Shown piece after piece: positions 7,178 through 14,327 of a stretch of 34,656 bases of DNA. Origin of the DNA: a virus; IMG/VR virus record IMGVR_UViG_3300034280_001032, positions 1 through 34,656 of that record. One strand, given 5' to 3'. A model generated the notes under the pieces. It ran no database searches. It had not been told where the DNA came from and was given only the letters and a program-made list of their open reading frames with translations. The position numbers and the translations under genes are program-made. Positions within the stretch are counted from its first letter, which is position 1; each line of letters opens with the position of its first letter.

Positions 7178-7186
7178 TGTTTTCCA

Positions 7187-7438
7187 TTATTCCACCGGAC
7201 AATTAGAAGGTTTTGGAGTGACAGGACAGATATACTTCCCTGAATTATCGGTCAACCTTTTCGAGCCACAAATCGGGCAGGAATACCCAGCATAGCTAGG
7301 ATAAATTGGCTTAACTTCTGTCTTTTTTTCCTGCTTTTTATTGTCCTTGGGTTCCTGTTTTCCGTATTGAATTACAGGGGATGGATTGACTTCTACAGGG
7401 AAAGATTCTTTTGAGATTTCTGGTTTTTCAGTTGCCAT
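7187..7438 (-). CDS. Small zinc-ribbon protein downstream of the capsid gene, 83 aa
   Basis: The N-terminal 48 residues are Lys/Pro/Glu-rich and probably disordered. The C-terminal part has CPICGSKRL at about 54-62 and then C..T....NCPV, four Cys that could bind one zinc ion. Start ATG at 7438 lies 9 nt from the capsid gene stop with GGGAGAAATT as binding site. It may be a small head or assembly factor; the function is unknown. Confidence 0.6.
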   Translation of the reverse strand: MATEKPEISKESFPVEVNPSPVIQYGKQEPKDNKKQEKKTEVKPIYPSYAGYSCPICGSKRLTDNSGKYICPVTPKPSNCPVE

Positions 7439-7447
7439 AATTTCTCC

Positions 7448-9343
7448 CTATAAAGCAACATCAAGAGTCCGGACTTCCACAACTCGCAACTGTTGATCGT
7501 TAGACAGAGGGGGATTAGATGCGGGGTCAACGTCTAAAGCTGCCGCGCATTCATAGGAATTCCAAATAAATCGGTTAATTCGTCCGAATCCATCTTCTTT
7601 TGCTTTTTTGATTGTGAAAGGCATGGCGATTGAGCGTCCGATAGTATCTCGACCTGCAACATAGGAGGAACGGGTCAATCTAGCACCGGAACCCGTGGTT
7701 TCGGTTTGGACTCCCTCTGTTCCCGTAGCACCTGCACCAAAGGCATTAGTAATAAAGATGTGGAAATTAGCAACGGAATACAAATACCCGTCAGTTTTCC
7801 CCAAATCATTCATCGTGGTTTGTTTCAGGAGTGAGGTTAAATCCTCCATCCCGACCTTGGTTGTATATCGGGTATTTTCTTGCAATGAGTTGGTTAAACC
7901 CGCTGCCGAGAATGGATTGGAAACGAGAATGTAATGTCCGTCATCAAGAGGGGGAACTTTCAGGAATCCGTACAGATAGGCGTAAAGATTTGTTAGGAAT
8001 GGAATGGTCAGGATTCCGCTATCCCCAGCACCCAGGTCGCCGACTGTGGTGGTAACTCCACTGTTGTCGTTATAAACAACCCGCGTAGTACCGCCCCATA
8101 GTTCACGGATTAAAACGTCTTCAAATTCGTTGTAATTGTAGCCAAGGTTTCTCTCAATAAATGGCATTAGGTCAAGCAACGAAGTCCGCATATAGAACTC
8201 AGCAATTGTTAAAGGTGGCATGGTAGCATCTTTGCCTAAACCATATTCTTTAAGAACTGCTTTGACGTGACCCGCTTCTAAAGCCTGGTTATTTGCGGTA
8301 ATATCAACCAGAGGATCTAACTCCCAAGCGTTAGATGTTGTGGCACTACTTGAATACCGAACACGGGGGATTTGGATCGTATCTCCGACGTTATACCCTA
8401 GACTGATATTTCTATTAGCAAACTGCCAAAAGATAAATGCTGGGCTGTGATTTGTCCGAGCCAATGCACTCAGGGTTTCTAAATACATTGGGGGGATTGT
8501 TGCAGGGCTGGTGTTATCAGAATTTCGCCCTTGTAACAATCCGTTGCGCTTCATTTGCTGCTCTAAACCGTCAACGATTGAATCGTAATTTAATCGGGTA
8601 AATCGGTCTAAATTGGTGGTGTCTTTGAACTGTACAATTTCTCCCGATTGACGATTAACAGAACTTACAACAGGGCAGTCTGTTTTGCTGTCAATAATGC
8701 GTTTAACTTCTCGAAAAGCGTCAAGCCCTGACATCCGATGGGTGCGACCTTCTACCTGTAGATAAGGTGAGGGTCTGTAATTATCAGATTGAACTTGCAG
8801 GACTCCTTGTTCTGCTATCTTTAGGTCGATACCAGTGTCAGCAAAGATCCGAGTCCAATCCTCTGTTTTCTTGCGTTCTTCTCTGAGTTTATCTTGATAG
8901 GCTTTTTCTAGTTCTAATAACTTGTCTTTGGCTATTTCAGCCTCTTGTTTAGCCCTGGTAGCTTCATCAAGACTTTGTTGAATAATAACAGCGTCTTTAT
9001 CAGCTTGCATCCGAACATTTTGATTGATTAACGCTTGCAACCCATTACGATCTAATTTGATCGTGTTGTCGCTCTGCGCCTCGATAACAAGATCGGGTTT
9101 GTTCTGAGGTGCTTCGGGCGCGGGGGGTGCTTCCTCTTGATTATCTTTCCCCACGATTGTCGGGGGTTTTACAGGTGGATTCATAGGGATATCGGATTCT
9201 GTTGGTGTGGGAACTTGATCAATTCTGCTTTGATCGGTTGTTCGTTGTTTTTTGGCATCGTTCAACTTTTTGATCGCATCTTGTTCAATTCCGTGGGTTG
9301 AATCAGAAAACGTATCCTTTAAAATTCTCAAGGCACGTTTCAT
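7448..9343 (-). CDS. Major capsid protein with N-terminal scaffold domain, 631 aa
   Basis: Residues 1-100 are Pro/Gln-rich and disordered, 105-165 form a charged coiled coil (KQEAEIAKDKLLELEKAYQD), and 180-631 are a globular capsid domain. This agrees with HK97-fold capsid proteins in which a fused delta/scaffold domain is cut off by the prohead protease, and the protease gene lies immediately upstream at 9684-10337. The capsid part has long helices, the acidic loop VVYNDNSGVTTTVGDLGAGD, and the C-terminal KEDGFGRINRFIWNSYECAA. HK97-fold is inferred; N4-gp56-like capsids are an alternative. A rightward XRE gene separates it from the protease gene. Confidence 0.75.
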   Translation of the reverse strand: MKRALRILKDTFSDSTHGIEQDAIKKLNDAKKQRTTDQSRIDQVPTPTESDIPMNPPVKPPTIVGKDNQEEAPPAPEAPQNKPDLVIEAQSDNTIKLDRNGLQALINQNVRMQADKDAVIIQQSLDEATRAKQEAEIAKDKLLELEKAYQDKLREERKKTEDWTRIFADTGIDLKIAEQGVLQVQSDNYRPSPYLQVEGRTHRMSGLDAFREVKRIIDSKTDCPVVSSVNRQSGEIVQFKDTTNLDRFTRLNYDSIVDGLEQQMKRNGLLQGRNSDNTSPATIPPMYLETLSALARTNHSPAFIFWQFANRNISLGYNVGDTIQIPRVRYSSSATTSNAWELDPLVDITANNQALEAGHVKAVLKEYGLGKDATMPPLTIAEFYMRTSLLDLMPFIERNLGYNYNEFEDVLIRELWGGTTRVVYNDNSGVTTTVGDLGAGDSGILTIPFLTNLYAYLYGFLKVPPLDDGHYILVSNPFSAAGLTNSLQENTRYTTKVGMEDLTSLLKQTTMNDLGKTDGYLYSVANFHIFITNAFGAGATGTEGVQTETTGSGARLTRSSYVAGRDTIGRSIAMPFTIKKAKEDGFGRINRFIWNSYECAAALDVDPASNPPLSNDQQLRVVEVRTLDVAL

Positions 9344-9355
9344 TTAATGTTTACA

Positions 9356-9448
9356 GGTAAAGTATGCTGTTTTTATCTTAGTATCTGTTTTATGTAGAGG
9401 TGATATAATTGATTCAATAATGATGCAATTTAAAGGGTAAAGTATGCT
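9356..9448. promoter_or_regulatory. Pair of direct repeats, probable operators of the XRE regulator
   Basis: GGTAAAGTATGCT occurs at 9356-9368, just upstream of the capsid gene start, and again at 9436-9448, overlapping the start codon of the XRE gene; the spacing is 80 nt (copy to copy). A site at the regulator's own start and one before the opposing capsid gene is what an autorepressor that also controls capsid expression would need. Binding is inferred. Confidence 0.5.
9401..9409 (+). promoter_or_regulatory. Extended -10 promoter of the XRE regulator
   Basis: TGATATAAT in the rightward direction, 34 nt before the start codon at 9444. It is the same extended -10 sequence as at 1952-1960 and (leftward) 1812-1820. 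No clear -35 box. It lies between the two GGTAAAGTATGCT repeats. Confidence 0.5.
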
Positions 9449-9683
9449 AAACAAACCCCAGGAAAATAATGATTCAGACAATATAGACGAATTAAGTTTA
9501 GGAGAACTGATAACAATAGCAAGAAATAGAGCCAACTTATCCCAGGAAACATTAGGGAAAAGGGCTGATGTGAGTCGTCTTACTGTTTATCGGTACGAAA
9601 AGGGTTACTCTATCCCAACCTGCGACCGCCTTGAAAGAATTGCTAAAGCGGTCAATCACCCGATTGATTGGTTTTATCAATAA
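9444..9683 (+). CDS. XRE/Cro-CI family repressor, 79 aa
   Basis: A classic helix-turn-helix of the XRE type: LITIARNRANLSQETLGKRA (about 23-42), then DVSRLTVYRYEKG as recognition helix and turn, and P..DRLERIAKAVN after it; the final DWFYQ is common in small repressors. The whole protein is one DNA-binding domain with a 20-residue acidic N-tail. It lies on the opposite strand between the prohead protease and the capsid genes, an unusual place for a repressor, and is flanked by repeated operator-like sites (9356, 9436). The gene ends 1 nt before the protease gene's stop. Confidence 0.85.
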   Translation: MLNKPQENNDSDNIDELSLGELITIARNRANLSQETLGKRADVSRLTVYRYEKGYSIPTCDRLERIAKAVNHPIDWFYQ

Positions 9684-10337
9684 TTAATCATCTGGTAATT
9701 CAATTTTTGCCCCCGGTAAATTAGGAATCAGAACCAAGCTAACTTCCCCTAAATCTTTGGAACCTTTTCTGATATAAAAAGGGGAAGTTAAATCGCTATC
9801 TGGTTCATAGGGGGAGGGGATTAAATGGGGACAAGCTGCGTCATAGAATGAACAGTCACACAATGGACACCAGAGATCGTCAATAGTGAAGTTACCTAAA
9901 GAAACATAGCTGGTCATGCCCAACCAGAGAGACTCAAGAATAGGAGCATCAACCGGAATCATAGCTTTTAATTGTAGTTTTGTATAACCTTCATCCCCTA
10001 CAATCCATCTGTTTAGATCAAAGTTTCCGGCTTTTGCTAAGTCTTCATAGGGCGGTTCTTTAGTCTCGCAATAAGCATCAAATATCCTACCTTGAACTTT
10101 ACTAATATTATCCCAATCATGATCTAAAGTAACGGTTATCCCCGGTGCTAACATTGCTAACTTTTGCAATGAATCTGTTGACCATTTTCCTCGACTTCTA
10201 TTCATCAAATTGTCGGCGGCGGTTATTTCTACCACCACAATCTGGTGGGATTCTGCCTTGGAAAACTTTTTAACTTTTAACATTTCCTCCGGTGTTGGGT
10301 GGGGAAAACCAATTTTTCGGTCTGAATCTGTAAACAT
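9684..10337 (-). CDS. Prohead (capsid maturation) protease, 217 aa
   Basis: The segment GITVTLDHDWDNISKVQGRI (about 66-85) with His73 is the His-containing strand seen in S78-like prohead proteases ('LDHD....GR'), and YVSLGNF with Ser146 is a candidate nucleophile region, followed by GEVSLVLIPN. In between lies an unusual Cys/His cluster, CPLCDCSFYDAACPH (157-171), probably a zinc knuckle. Place just upstream of the scaffold-capsid fusion supports the role of cutting the scaffold part. Catalytic residues are assigned by eye. Confidence 0.6.
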   Translation of the reverse strand: MFTDSDRKIGFPHPTPEEMLKVKKFSKAESHQIVVVEITAADNLMNRSRGKWSTDSLQKLAMLAPGITVTLDHDWDNISKVQGRIFDAYCETKEPPYEDLAKAGNFDLNRWIVGDEGYTKLQLKAMIPVDAPILESLWLGMTSYVSLGNFTIDDLWCPLCDCSFYDAACPHLIPSPYEPDSDLTSPFYIRKGSKDLGEVSLVLIPNLPGAKIELPDD

Positions 10338-10373
10338 TTTGTATACTTAAAATATTGAGTTAATAACAATTAT

Positions 10374-10580
10374 ATGGCAGTTTACGTTGATAAAAATAAC
10401 CCGCAAACTATTGTCATCTCATCACGGGATGCTAACGGTGATTTGCAGGAGGTAGGGACGGTTTCAGTAGCTTATACCGTAGTGGCAAACAAGGAAGTTG
10501 CAACTCTGGCAATTGTTCCGACTCCTACTGTGGCAACCCTTGGAGGGACTACAGCAGCCGTCACTTTGACGCTTGCATAA
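10374..10580 (+). CDS. Small beta-rich protein, 68 aa
   Basis: The rightward frame fills the gap between the protease start (10337) and the head-morphogenesis stop (10561), overlapping the latter by 20 nt. The product is all beta-like: alternating Val/Thr strands, the turn SRDANGDLQEVG, and a Val/Ala/Thr-rich C-terminus (PTVATLGGTTAAVTLTLA), similar in style to Ig-like decoration proteins. No clear Shine-Dalgarno precedes the ATG. Together with the XRE gene it is a rightward insert in a leftward operon. Role unknown. Confidence 0.5.
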   Translation: MAVYVDKNNPQTIVISSRDANGDLQEVGTVSVAYTVVANKEVATLAIVPTPTVATLGGTTAAVTLTLA

Positions 10581-11244
10581 AGTCCTTATTCCAAATAGAA
10601 AGGGAGAGCCGTCTGACAAAATCTTTCGGCTTTTCTTTTGCAAATTCCTTAAAACAACCACAATTAGACCGACAATCACATTGTTCCGTTGGGGCGGGGA
10701 GTGTGTTAATTGGTTGCCATCCCATGCCCTCGTAAATGATGCAGGGTTGACAGGATTCGGTTTTGGTTCTTCTCCGGCGCTCCCAATTAAACCCGTTTTT
10801 AGAGTGCCCCTCGGTTCGGGCTTTTTCGTGTAATCCAGATCCGGCACTACTATACAAGTCCAACCTTCTGAAAAATTCAGCTTGACTCATACCCTTGGTT
10901 CTGAGTTCTTCCCCGAATTTCCTCAAGTATTGATACTCCCTCCTAAGTCTTTGACCAATCAATCCATAGTCCCGTTGAGTTACGGAGTTTTTACCACCAA
11001 GCCCTAATAAATAGGATTGAATATGCAGGTTTTTGAGTGCGATCGCCGTGGTTTCTTCCCAGGTTGAAAGGGATATTTTTTTATTGACTAATAGCTCGCC
11101 AATAGTTCTAATATCCTCTTGGGTTTGTTCTATATTGCGCTGCAACATAAATTTAATGGCAGTAGCGGGGACAAATTGACCCCGCCCTGCACCCTGTTTA
11201 TAGTGGTAGCGCTGAGTTTTAGGGTTAAATATAAACTCATTCAT
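10561..11244 (-). CDS. Head morphogenesis protein, SPP1 gp7 / Mu F-like, 227 aa
   Basis: The helical first 150 residues are followed by a Cys-rich region with C.PC..Y.GMGWQP and TLPAPTEQCDCRSNCGC, the signature of the minor head protein family of SPP1 gp7 and Mu gpF. In those phages the protein enters the head with the portal and links it to the capsid or DNA. Here no portal gene precedes it in the window. Start ATG at 11244 overlaps the upstream 60-aa gene by 8 nt, so the two are coupled. Confidence 0.7.
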   Translation of the reverse strand: MNEFIFNPKTQRYHYKQGAGRGQFVPATAIKFMLQRNIEQTQEDIRTIGELLVNKKISLSTWEETTAIALKNLHIQSYLLGLGGKNSVTQRDYGLIGQRLRREYQYLRKFGEELRTKGMSQAEFFRRLDLYSSAGSGLHEKARTEGHSKNGFNWERRRRTKTESCQPCIIYEGMGWQPINTLPAPTEQCDCRSNCGCFKEFAKEKPKDFVRRLSLSIWNKDFMQASK

Positions 11245-11419
11245 AGGGCATTGTGAACTTATGCTCTGTGATGATATTAACCAGATTTTCCAACTGTTCG
11301 TCTGTTAATAGAACTTTCCCCCCAAAATCATCGGTAATAATCCACTGGGTAGTATCCCCGTCCGTTTCCTTGGCTACGGTTGGGCAACACCGATTAGAAC
11401 ATAATTCAGTTCTTTGCAT
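11237..11419 (-). CDS. Small Cys-containing phage protein, 60 aa
   Basis: A short protein with a CSNRCCPT start and then WIITDDFGGKVLLTDEQLENLV. It overlaps the head-morphogenesis gene by 8 nt and lies 5 nt after the membrane protein gene stop, so it fits the operon. The C..CC set could bind a metal. No family recognised; conserved-looking D[DN]FGG..L[TS].EQL blocks are common in small phage proteins. Confidence 0.55.
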   Translation of the reverse strand: MQRTELCSNRCCPTVAKETDGDTTQWIITDDFGGKVLLTDEQLENLVNIITEHKFTMPYE

Positions 11420-11423
11420 AATC

Positions 11424-11771
11424 TTAATTGTTGTTATTAGGATCTGGCTCTAAATCTAATTCTAACTCATAGATTCCTTCTAGTTTGTCAACTTGAAATT
11501 CTAGGGAATATTCAATCATTATTGCAATATAGGCATTAAACAGCGCACAAAGGAAACCTTGGGGGATATTAAATGGCATTCCCAGAAGGAAATATACTAT
11601 TACTGATGTTTCAAAAGTTTGGCAGTATGGACACCCAAAAAGCTCAGTAAATAGCGGGTGCTTATCGTTTAAATAGTTTCTGACTGGGTGCAGTAGTTTG
11701 TATTTGAATAGGAACCAACGCAACCCTAGAGACAGGAAAAGGAAGATTATAATATTGTCTAATAATGGCAT
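11424..11771 (-). CDS. Membrane protein with a CPYC motif, 115 aa
   Basis: Two hydrophobic segments are seen: about 5-22 (NIIIFLFLSLGLRWFLF) and about 55-85. Between them is GCPYCQTFETSVIVYF, a CxxC pair next to a membrane helix, similar to small phage membrane proteins of the DUF1360 kind (CPWC..). The C-terminus is acidic and ends in Asn. It is the second gene of the virion operon. Role unknown; a redox or metal function is only a possibility. Confidence 0.55.
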   Translation of the reverse strand: MPLLDNIIIFLFLSLGLRWFLFKYKLLHPVRNYLNDKHPLFTELFGCPYCQTFETSVIVYFLLGMPFNIPQGFLCALFNAYIAIMIEYSLEFQVDKLEGIYELELDLEPDPNNNN

Positions 11772-11776
11772 AAAGT

Positions 11777-12328
11777 TTAAATGTCTATAATATTTTGGTC
11801 TTGTTTCTCCCGAATACTTTGATAATATTCAGCTAAAACCTTGGTTTGATCTAGCTGATCGTAGGCTTGAAAGATTGTTTTAACTACCTCTACAGCAGTC
11901 CGAGTTACTCGATCAGAACCCGAATATGTCAGCCTTGTACAAGCCTTGATCGCGTCATCACTTTTCGATGCTTGCTTATAAGCATTACTGCTTACAGTGA
12001 GTGAGTGGGCTGCAATTGTTTCCAACCCACTAACATAAGCCCTCAATTTTCGTTGACGTTCTTGCAGTTCTTGTTCGTATATTCCCTCTTTATCTTTTTC
12101 GATTATAGCTTCCATTTTACTAGCCCTTCCCCGCAGCAATTCCTGTCTTATTTGTTCCCAGATTGGATCTTTCTTCCAAGTGCGGATAACTTTTTCGTCA
12201 ACTCCGATTCGTCTGGCAACCTCTCTATTACTGAGTTCTGGGTCGTCAAACAAGAGTAGAATGGCTTTTTTTATTAGCTCAATATGTGATGTTTTGATGG
12301 TTTTGTCCGCACCTTTCCGCAACAACAT
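11777..12328 (-). CDS. HTH protein, probable terminase small subunit, 183 aa
   Basis: A homeodomain-like helix-turn-helix lies near the N-terminus (LSNREVARRIGVDEKVIRTW), followed by a charged helical region (SKMEAIIEKDKEGIYEQELQ) and a second helical part. This is the layout of phage small terminase subunits that recognise the packaging site, and the gene is the first of the virion operon. I prefer the ATG at 12328; a frame starting at 12379 would overlap the divergent ParB-like gene. No large terminase or portal follows, which is odd, so a transcription regulator is the alternative. Confidence 0.5.
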   Translation of the reverse strand: MLLRKGADKTIKTSHIELIKKAILLLFDDPELSNREVARRIGVDEKVIRTWKKDPIWEQIRQELLRGRASKMEAIIEKDKEGIYEQELQERQRKLRAYVSGLETIAAHSLTVSSNAYKQASKSDDAIKACTRLTYSGSDRVTRTAVEVVKTIFQAYDQLDQTKVLAEYYQSIREKQDQNIIDI

Positions 12329-12372
12329 TAGTTTTAAGTTAACATAATTGAAAACATTGCTACAACTTAAAC

Positions 12373-13023
12373 ATGACAAAACCTAAAATTACTGAGACTG
12401 ATATCTCTAAATTGACTCCCGATCCTAACAATGCCCGCAAAAGAACGCCATTATCAGCAAGCGTTATTAGAAAATCGTTAGAACAGTTTGGGGCGGCTCG
12501 AAGTATTGTTGTCGATGAAAATGACGTGATTCGGGCGGGTAATGGGACGTATGAAGAGGCGGGTCAATTAGGGATTGAGAAGGTTGTCACCATTGAGGTA
12601 GACGGCAATACTATTGTTGCAGTCAAAAGGAGAGGATTGACTGAGGAACAATGGAAAAAGTATGCGATCGCTGATAATACGGCTTCTGATTTCTCAACAT
12701 GGGACTTTGATATTTTGAGTGAGTTAACTCAGGAAATTGATCTATCTGAGTTTTTCCCTGATGATAAGTTGAATGAATTATTAAAACAATTGGGGGATAG
12801 CAAGAATGAAGGTATCAATGTTTTCCCTGATTATATCAACATGGACGATCAGGATGTAGAGACAACAGCAGAAAATTTTAGCTCGAATGTTAAGAGGAGT
12901 ATAATTATTGATTTTCCTGCCGATGAGTATGACGAAGCTAAAAAACTATGTAACACAGCAAAGAAAAAAGGAGAAGATATTGGTGCTATTTTAGTATCTG
13001 CACTAAAAGATGTTTTACAATAG
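12373..13023 (+). CDS. ParB/sulfiredoxin-fold protein, 216 aa
   Basis: The N-terminal 120 residues have the ParB nuclease-like pattern: LTPDPNNARKRTP, IRKSLEQFGAARSIVVDENDVIRAGNGTYEEA with the GN.. turn, and then the VKRRGLTEEQWKKYAIADNT block found in phage ParB-like proteins. The C-terminal part is acidic and ends in a domain with IIIDFPADEYDEAKKL that a broken reading frame further on (13689-13898) also resembles. No methyltransferase domain is fused. Starts a rightward cassette, divergent to the virion operon. Possibly a DNA-binding/nuclease factor in base modification or packaging. Confidence 0.7.
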   Translation: MTKPKITETDISKLTPDPNNARKRTPLSASVIRKSLEQFGAARSIVVDENDVIRAGNGTYEEAGQLGIEKVVTIEVDGNTIVAVKRRGLTEEQWKKYAIADNTASDFSTWDFDILSELTQEIDLSEFFPDDKLNELLKQLGDSKNEGINVFPDYINMDDQDVETTAENFSSNVKRSIIIDFPADEYDEAKKLCNTAKKKGEDIGAILVSALKDVLQ

Positions 13024-13047
13024 AGAACGAACCAGTAACCTGTACAA

Positions 13048-13749
13048 ATGAAAGAACAAAAATTAATAGTAACAAAACATGACTACAAAAGAAATGATAG
13101 CCCAACAAGCCTCATTCCGAACGTAGTAGACTCAACTGTATTCCTTGATTCTATCGGTAACAAAGTTGGATTTTATCTCAGGAGTTTGCCGGATGATGTT
13201 AATGATGTTTTAGAATATTGCAACAAAGAACTAAGAAGTGACAGAGTACCTAAATCGACAATGCACAGACAATTGCCACTGGGAACTAAAAGCAAGACAG
13301 GAGCGTGGGAATATGATACTGTCGAACAGGAGTCTGTGATAATCGGATCTGTACCCGCAAAGCCTCACCAAAGAAGACCTTTTAATTCAATAAGTCAAGT
13401 TCATTTAAAAAATTCAGCGTCTGCTTTTATTAAAGGAATGATAGTATTAGCAAAGCTGTCAGAGAATCTGATTAAAGATATTATGCCAGAGCAGTATTTT
13501 ATTCAGAAAAAAATAATAGAAGAAAATGTTTTAAAAAAATTTAGATTTGGAGATTTATTTACTAGCTCTATTAGCAATTATAATATAGCTGCTAATTATC
13601 ATCAGGACAATAGAAATCTCAAGAACACTGTAAATGTTATTTACTCAAAAAAAGAAAATGCCAGTGGTGGAAATCTTCATGTGCCAGAGATGGTGACGAA
13701 TTTGATGAAAATGATCCTACGACTGAATCATCGGAATGGATTACTGTAG
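13048..13749 (+). CDS. TET/JBP-like 2-oxoglutarate oxygenase, C-terminally truncated, 233 aa
   Basis: Near the end the protein has NYHQDNRNLKNTVNVIY with an HxD iron-binding pair, then ENASGGNLHVPE, the 'HxD ... GG.L..P' pattern of phage 2OG/Fe(II) dioxygenases related to TET/JBP base hydroxylases. The distal His and Arg that should follow about 30-60 residues later are missing: after HVPE the frame runs into a basic nonsense tail and stops. A different protein C-terminus continues in the -1 frame (13689-13898). So the enzyme is probably dead, unless a frameshift rescues it. Next to a ParB-like gene, a DNA-modification origin is likely. Confidence 0.55.
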   Translation: MKEQKLIVTKHDYKRNDSPTSLIPNVVDSTVFLDSIGNKVGFYLRSLPDDVNDVLEYCNKELRSDRVPKSTMHRQLPLGTKSKTGAWEYDTVEQESVIIGSVPAKPHQRRPFNSISQVHLKNSASAFIKGMIVLAKLSENLIKDIMPEQYFIQKKIIEENVLKKFRFGDLFTSSISNYNIAANYHQDNRNLKNTVNVIYSKKENASGGNLHVPEMVTNLMKMILRLNHRNGLL

Positions 13750-13898
13750 TTGTTAAAATCCCTTCTGATGCGATGGAGAGAATACAAGATGTGTACAACA
13801 TCGTAAAAGATGAAAGGGGTACTTTACACAAAGATAAAGCGATTGCATGGGGACAGGTTTTGGAGTCTATGTCTGCTGATTACTTAGCTGGAAAATAG
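13689..13898 (+). pseudogene. Orphan C-terminal fragment related to the ParB-like protein's C-terminus
   Basis: In the -1 frame relative to the oxygenase gene a good protein end is readable: DGDEFDENDPTTES, then WITVVVKIPSDAMERIQDVY and a terminal VLESMSADYLAGK, stopping at 13896-13898. It resembles in style the ParB-like C-terminus (IIIDFPADEYDEAKKL...). It has no start codon before an internal ATG at 13773. The simplest reading is a deletion that joined the 5' part of an oxygenase gene to the 3' part of another gene. A -1 shift on the seven A at 13647-13653 could in principle join the two frames. Confidence 0.5.
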
Positions 13899-13952
13899 GA
13901 ATAATTGAACCTAAATTAATCGGGAGATTGCCAGACTAATTAATATTAATTG

Positions 13953-13961
13953 TGGTATAAT
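13953..13961 (+). promoter_or_regulatory. Extended -10 promoter of the split antirepressor
   Basis: TGGTATAAT (TG-N-TATAAT), 14 nt before the leader hairpin, the same spacing as in the other antirepressor leader. The -35 region has no good hexamer at the normal distance. Predicted start near 13968. Confidence 0.65.
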
Positions 13962-13975
13962 GGTTAATAGTAATC

Positions 13976-14005
13976 GCCCTTCGTGATGCTTAAACATCCA
14001 AGGGC
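13976..14005 (+). ncRNA. Antirepressor leader RNA motif, copy C
   Basis: Outer stem GCCCTT/AAGGGC, left bulge CGT, inner stem GATG/CATC with loop CTTAAA, right bulge C. Compared with copies A and B both stems have changed on both sides, keeping pairing, while the bulges and TAAA of the loop are kept. TGTAAACCTAAC follows, similar to TAGTAAACCAAAAC after copy A. The ATG of the antirepressor is 26 nt downstream. Confidence 0.75.
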
Positions 14006-14030
14006 TGTAAACCTAACATACAGGATCACA

Positions 14031-14300
14031 ATGATTGATTTTAGCAAAGAACTGGCTTTAAGTTTACTCGGATCTGGTAAAGAATACCCCGTTGATTTTG
14101 AAGACGCTTGGCAATGGTTGGGATATTCGAGTAAACAGGCTGCCAAAAAGAAGCTAACCCGCAACTTTGAACAAGAGGAAGACTATTTATCCGAATGGAT
14201 GAAAACCCCAGATGGCGGTCGTCCTAGCGAATCCATCTATCTCACCGTCGATTGTTTCAAGGCATTAGGGATTGATTGTTTTAATGTGTTATACTATTAA
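14031..14300 (+). CDS. Antirepressor N-terminal fragment (MSV199 domain), 89 aa
   Basis: ATG at 14031 follows AGGATCACA. The product has the MSV199 domain pattern: VDFEDAWQWLGYSSKQAAKK, an acidic stretch, then GGRPSESIYLTVDCFKALGI at about 62-81. In intact relatives this is directly followed by MMAGTEKG...R.YFL.CEKEL. Here codon ATT at 14271-14273 is followed by a few chance codons and a stop, and the missing continuation, MAGTEKGRETRQYFLRCEK, starts at 15032 after the endonuclease gene. So the gene is split exactly in the conserved junction. The fragment could still fold as an independent DNA-binding or binding domain. Confidence 0.75.
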   Translation: MIDFSKELALSLLGSGKEYPVDFEDAWQWLGYSSKQAAKKKLTRNFEQEEDYLSEWMKTPDGGRPSESIYLTVDCFKALGIDCFNVLYY

Positions 14301-14307
14301 AACAATC
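14274..14307 (+). repeat. Perfect hairpin at the left end of the endonuclease insert
   Basis: GATTGTTTTAAT at 14274-14285 is perfectly complementary to ATTAAAACAATC at 14296-14307 with a 10-nt loop. The first base of the hairpin is the first base after the inferred exon end (14273). No T-run follows. It may be a structural part of the insert, or an attenuator that lowers read-through into the endonuclease gene. The right end of the insert has no such repeat. Confidence 0.6.
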
Positions 14308-14327
14308 ACACAACACTTTAACAATAA

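Noticed and set aside
9356-9448. Attachment site formed by the direct repeats
   Set aside because: The 13-bp repeats are only 80 nt apart and sit on two gene starts, which fits operators better than att sites.
10464-10847. Leftward frame overlapping the head-morphogenesis gene
   Set aside because: Lies in a second frame of a gene with a recognisable Cys-rich signature; no start site of its own.
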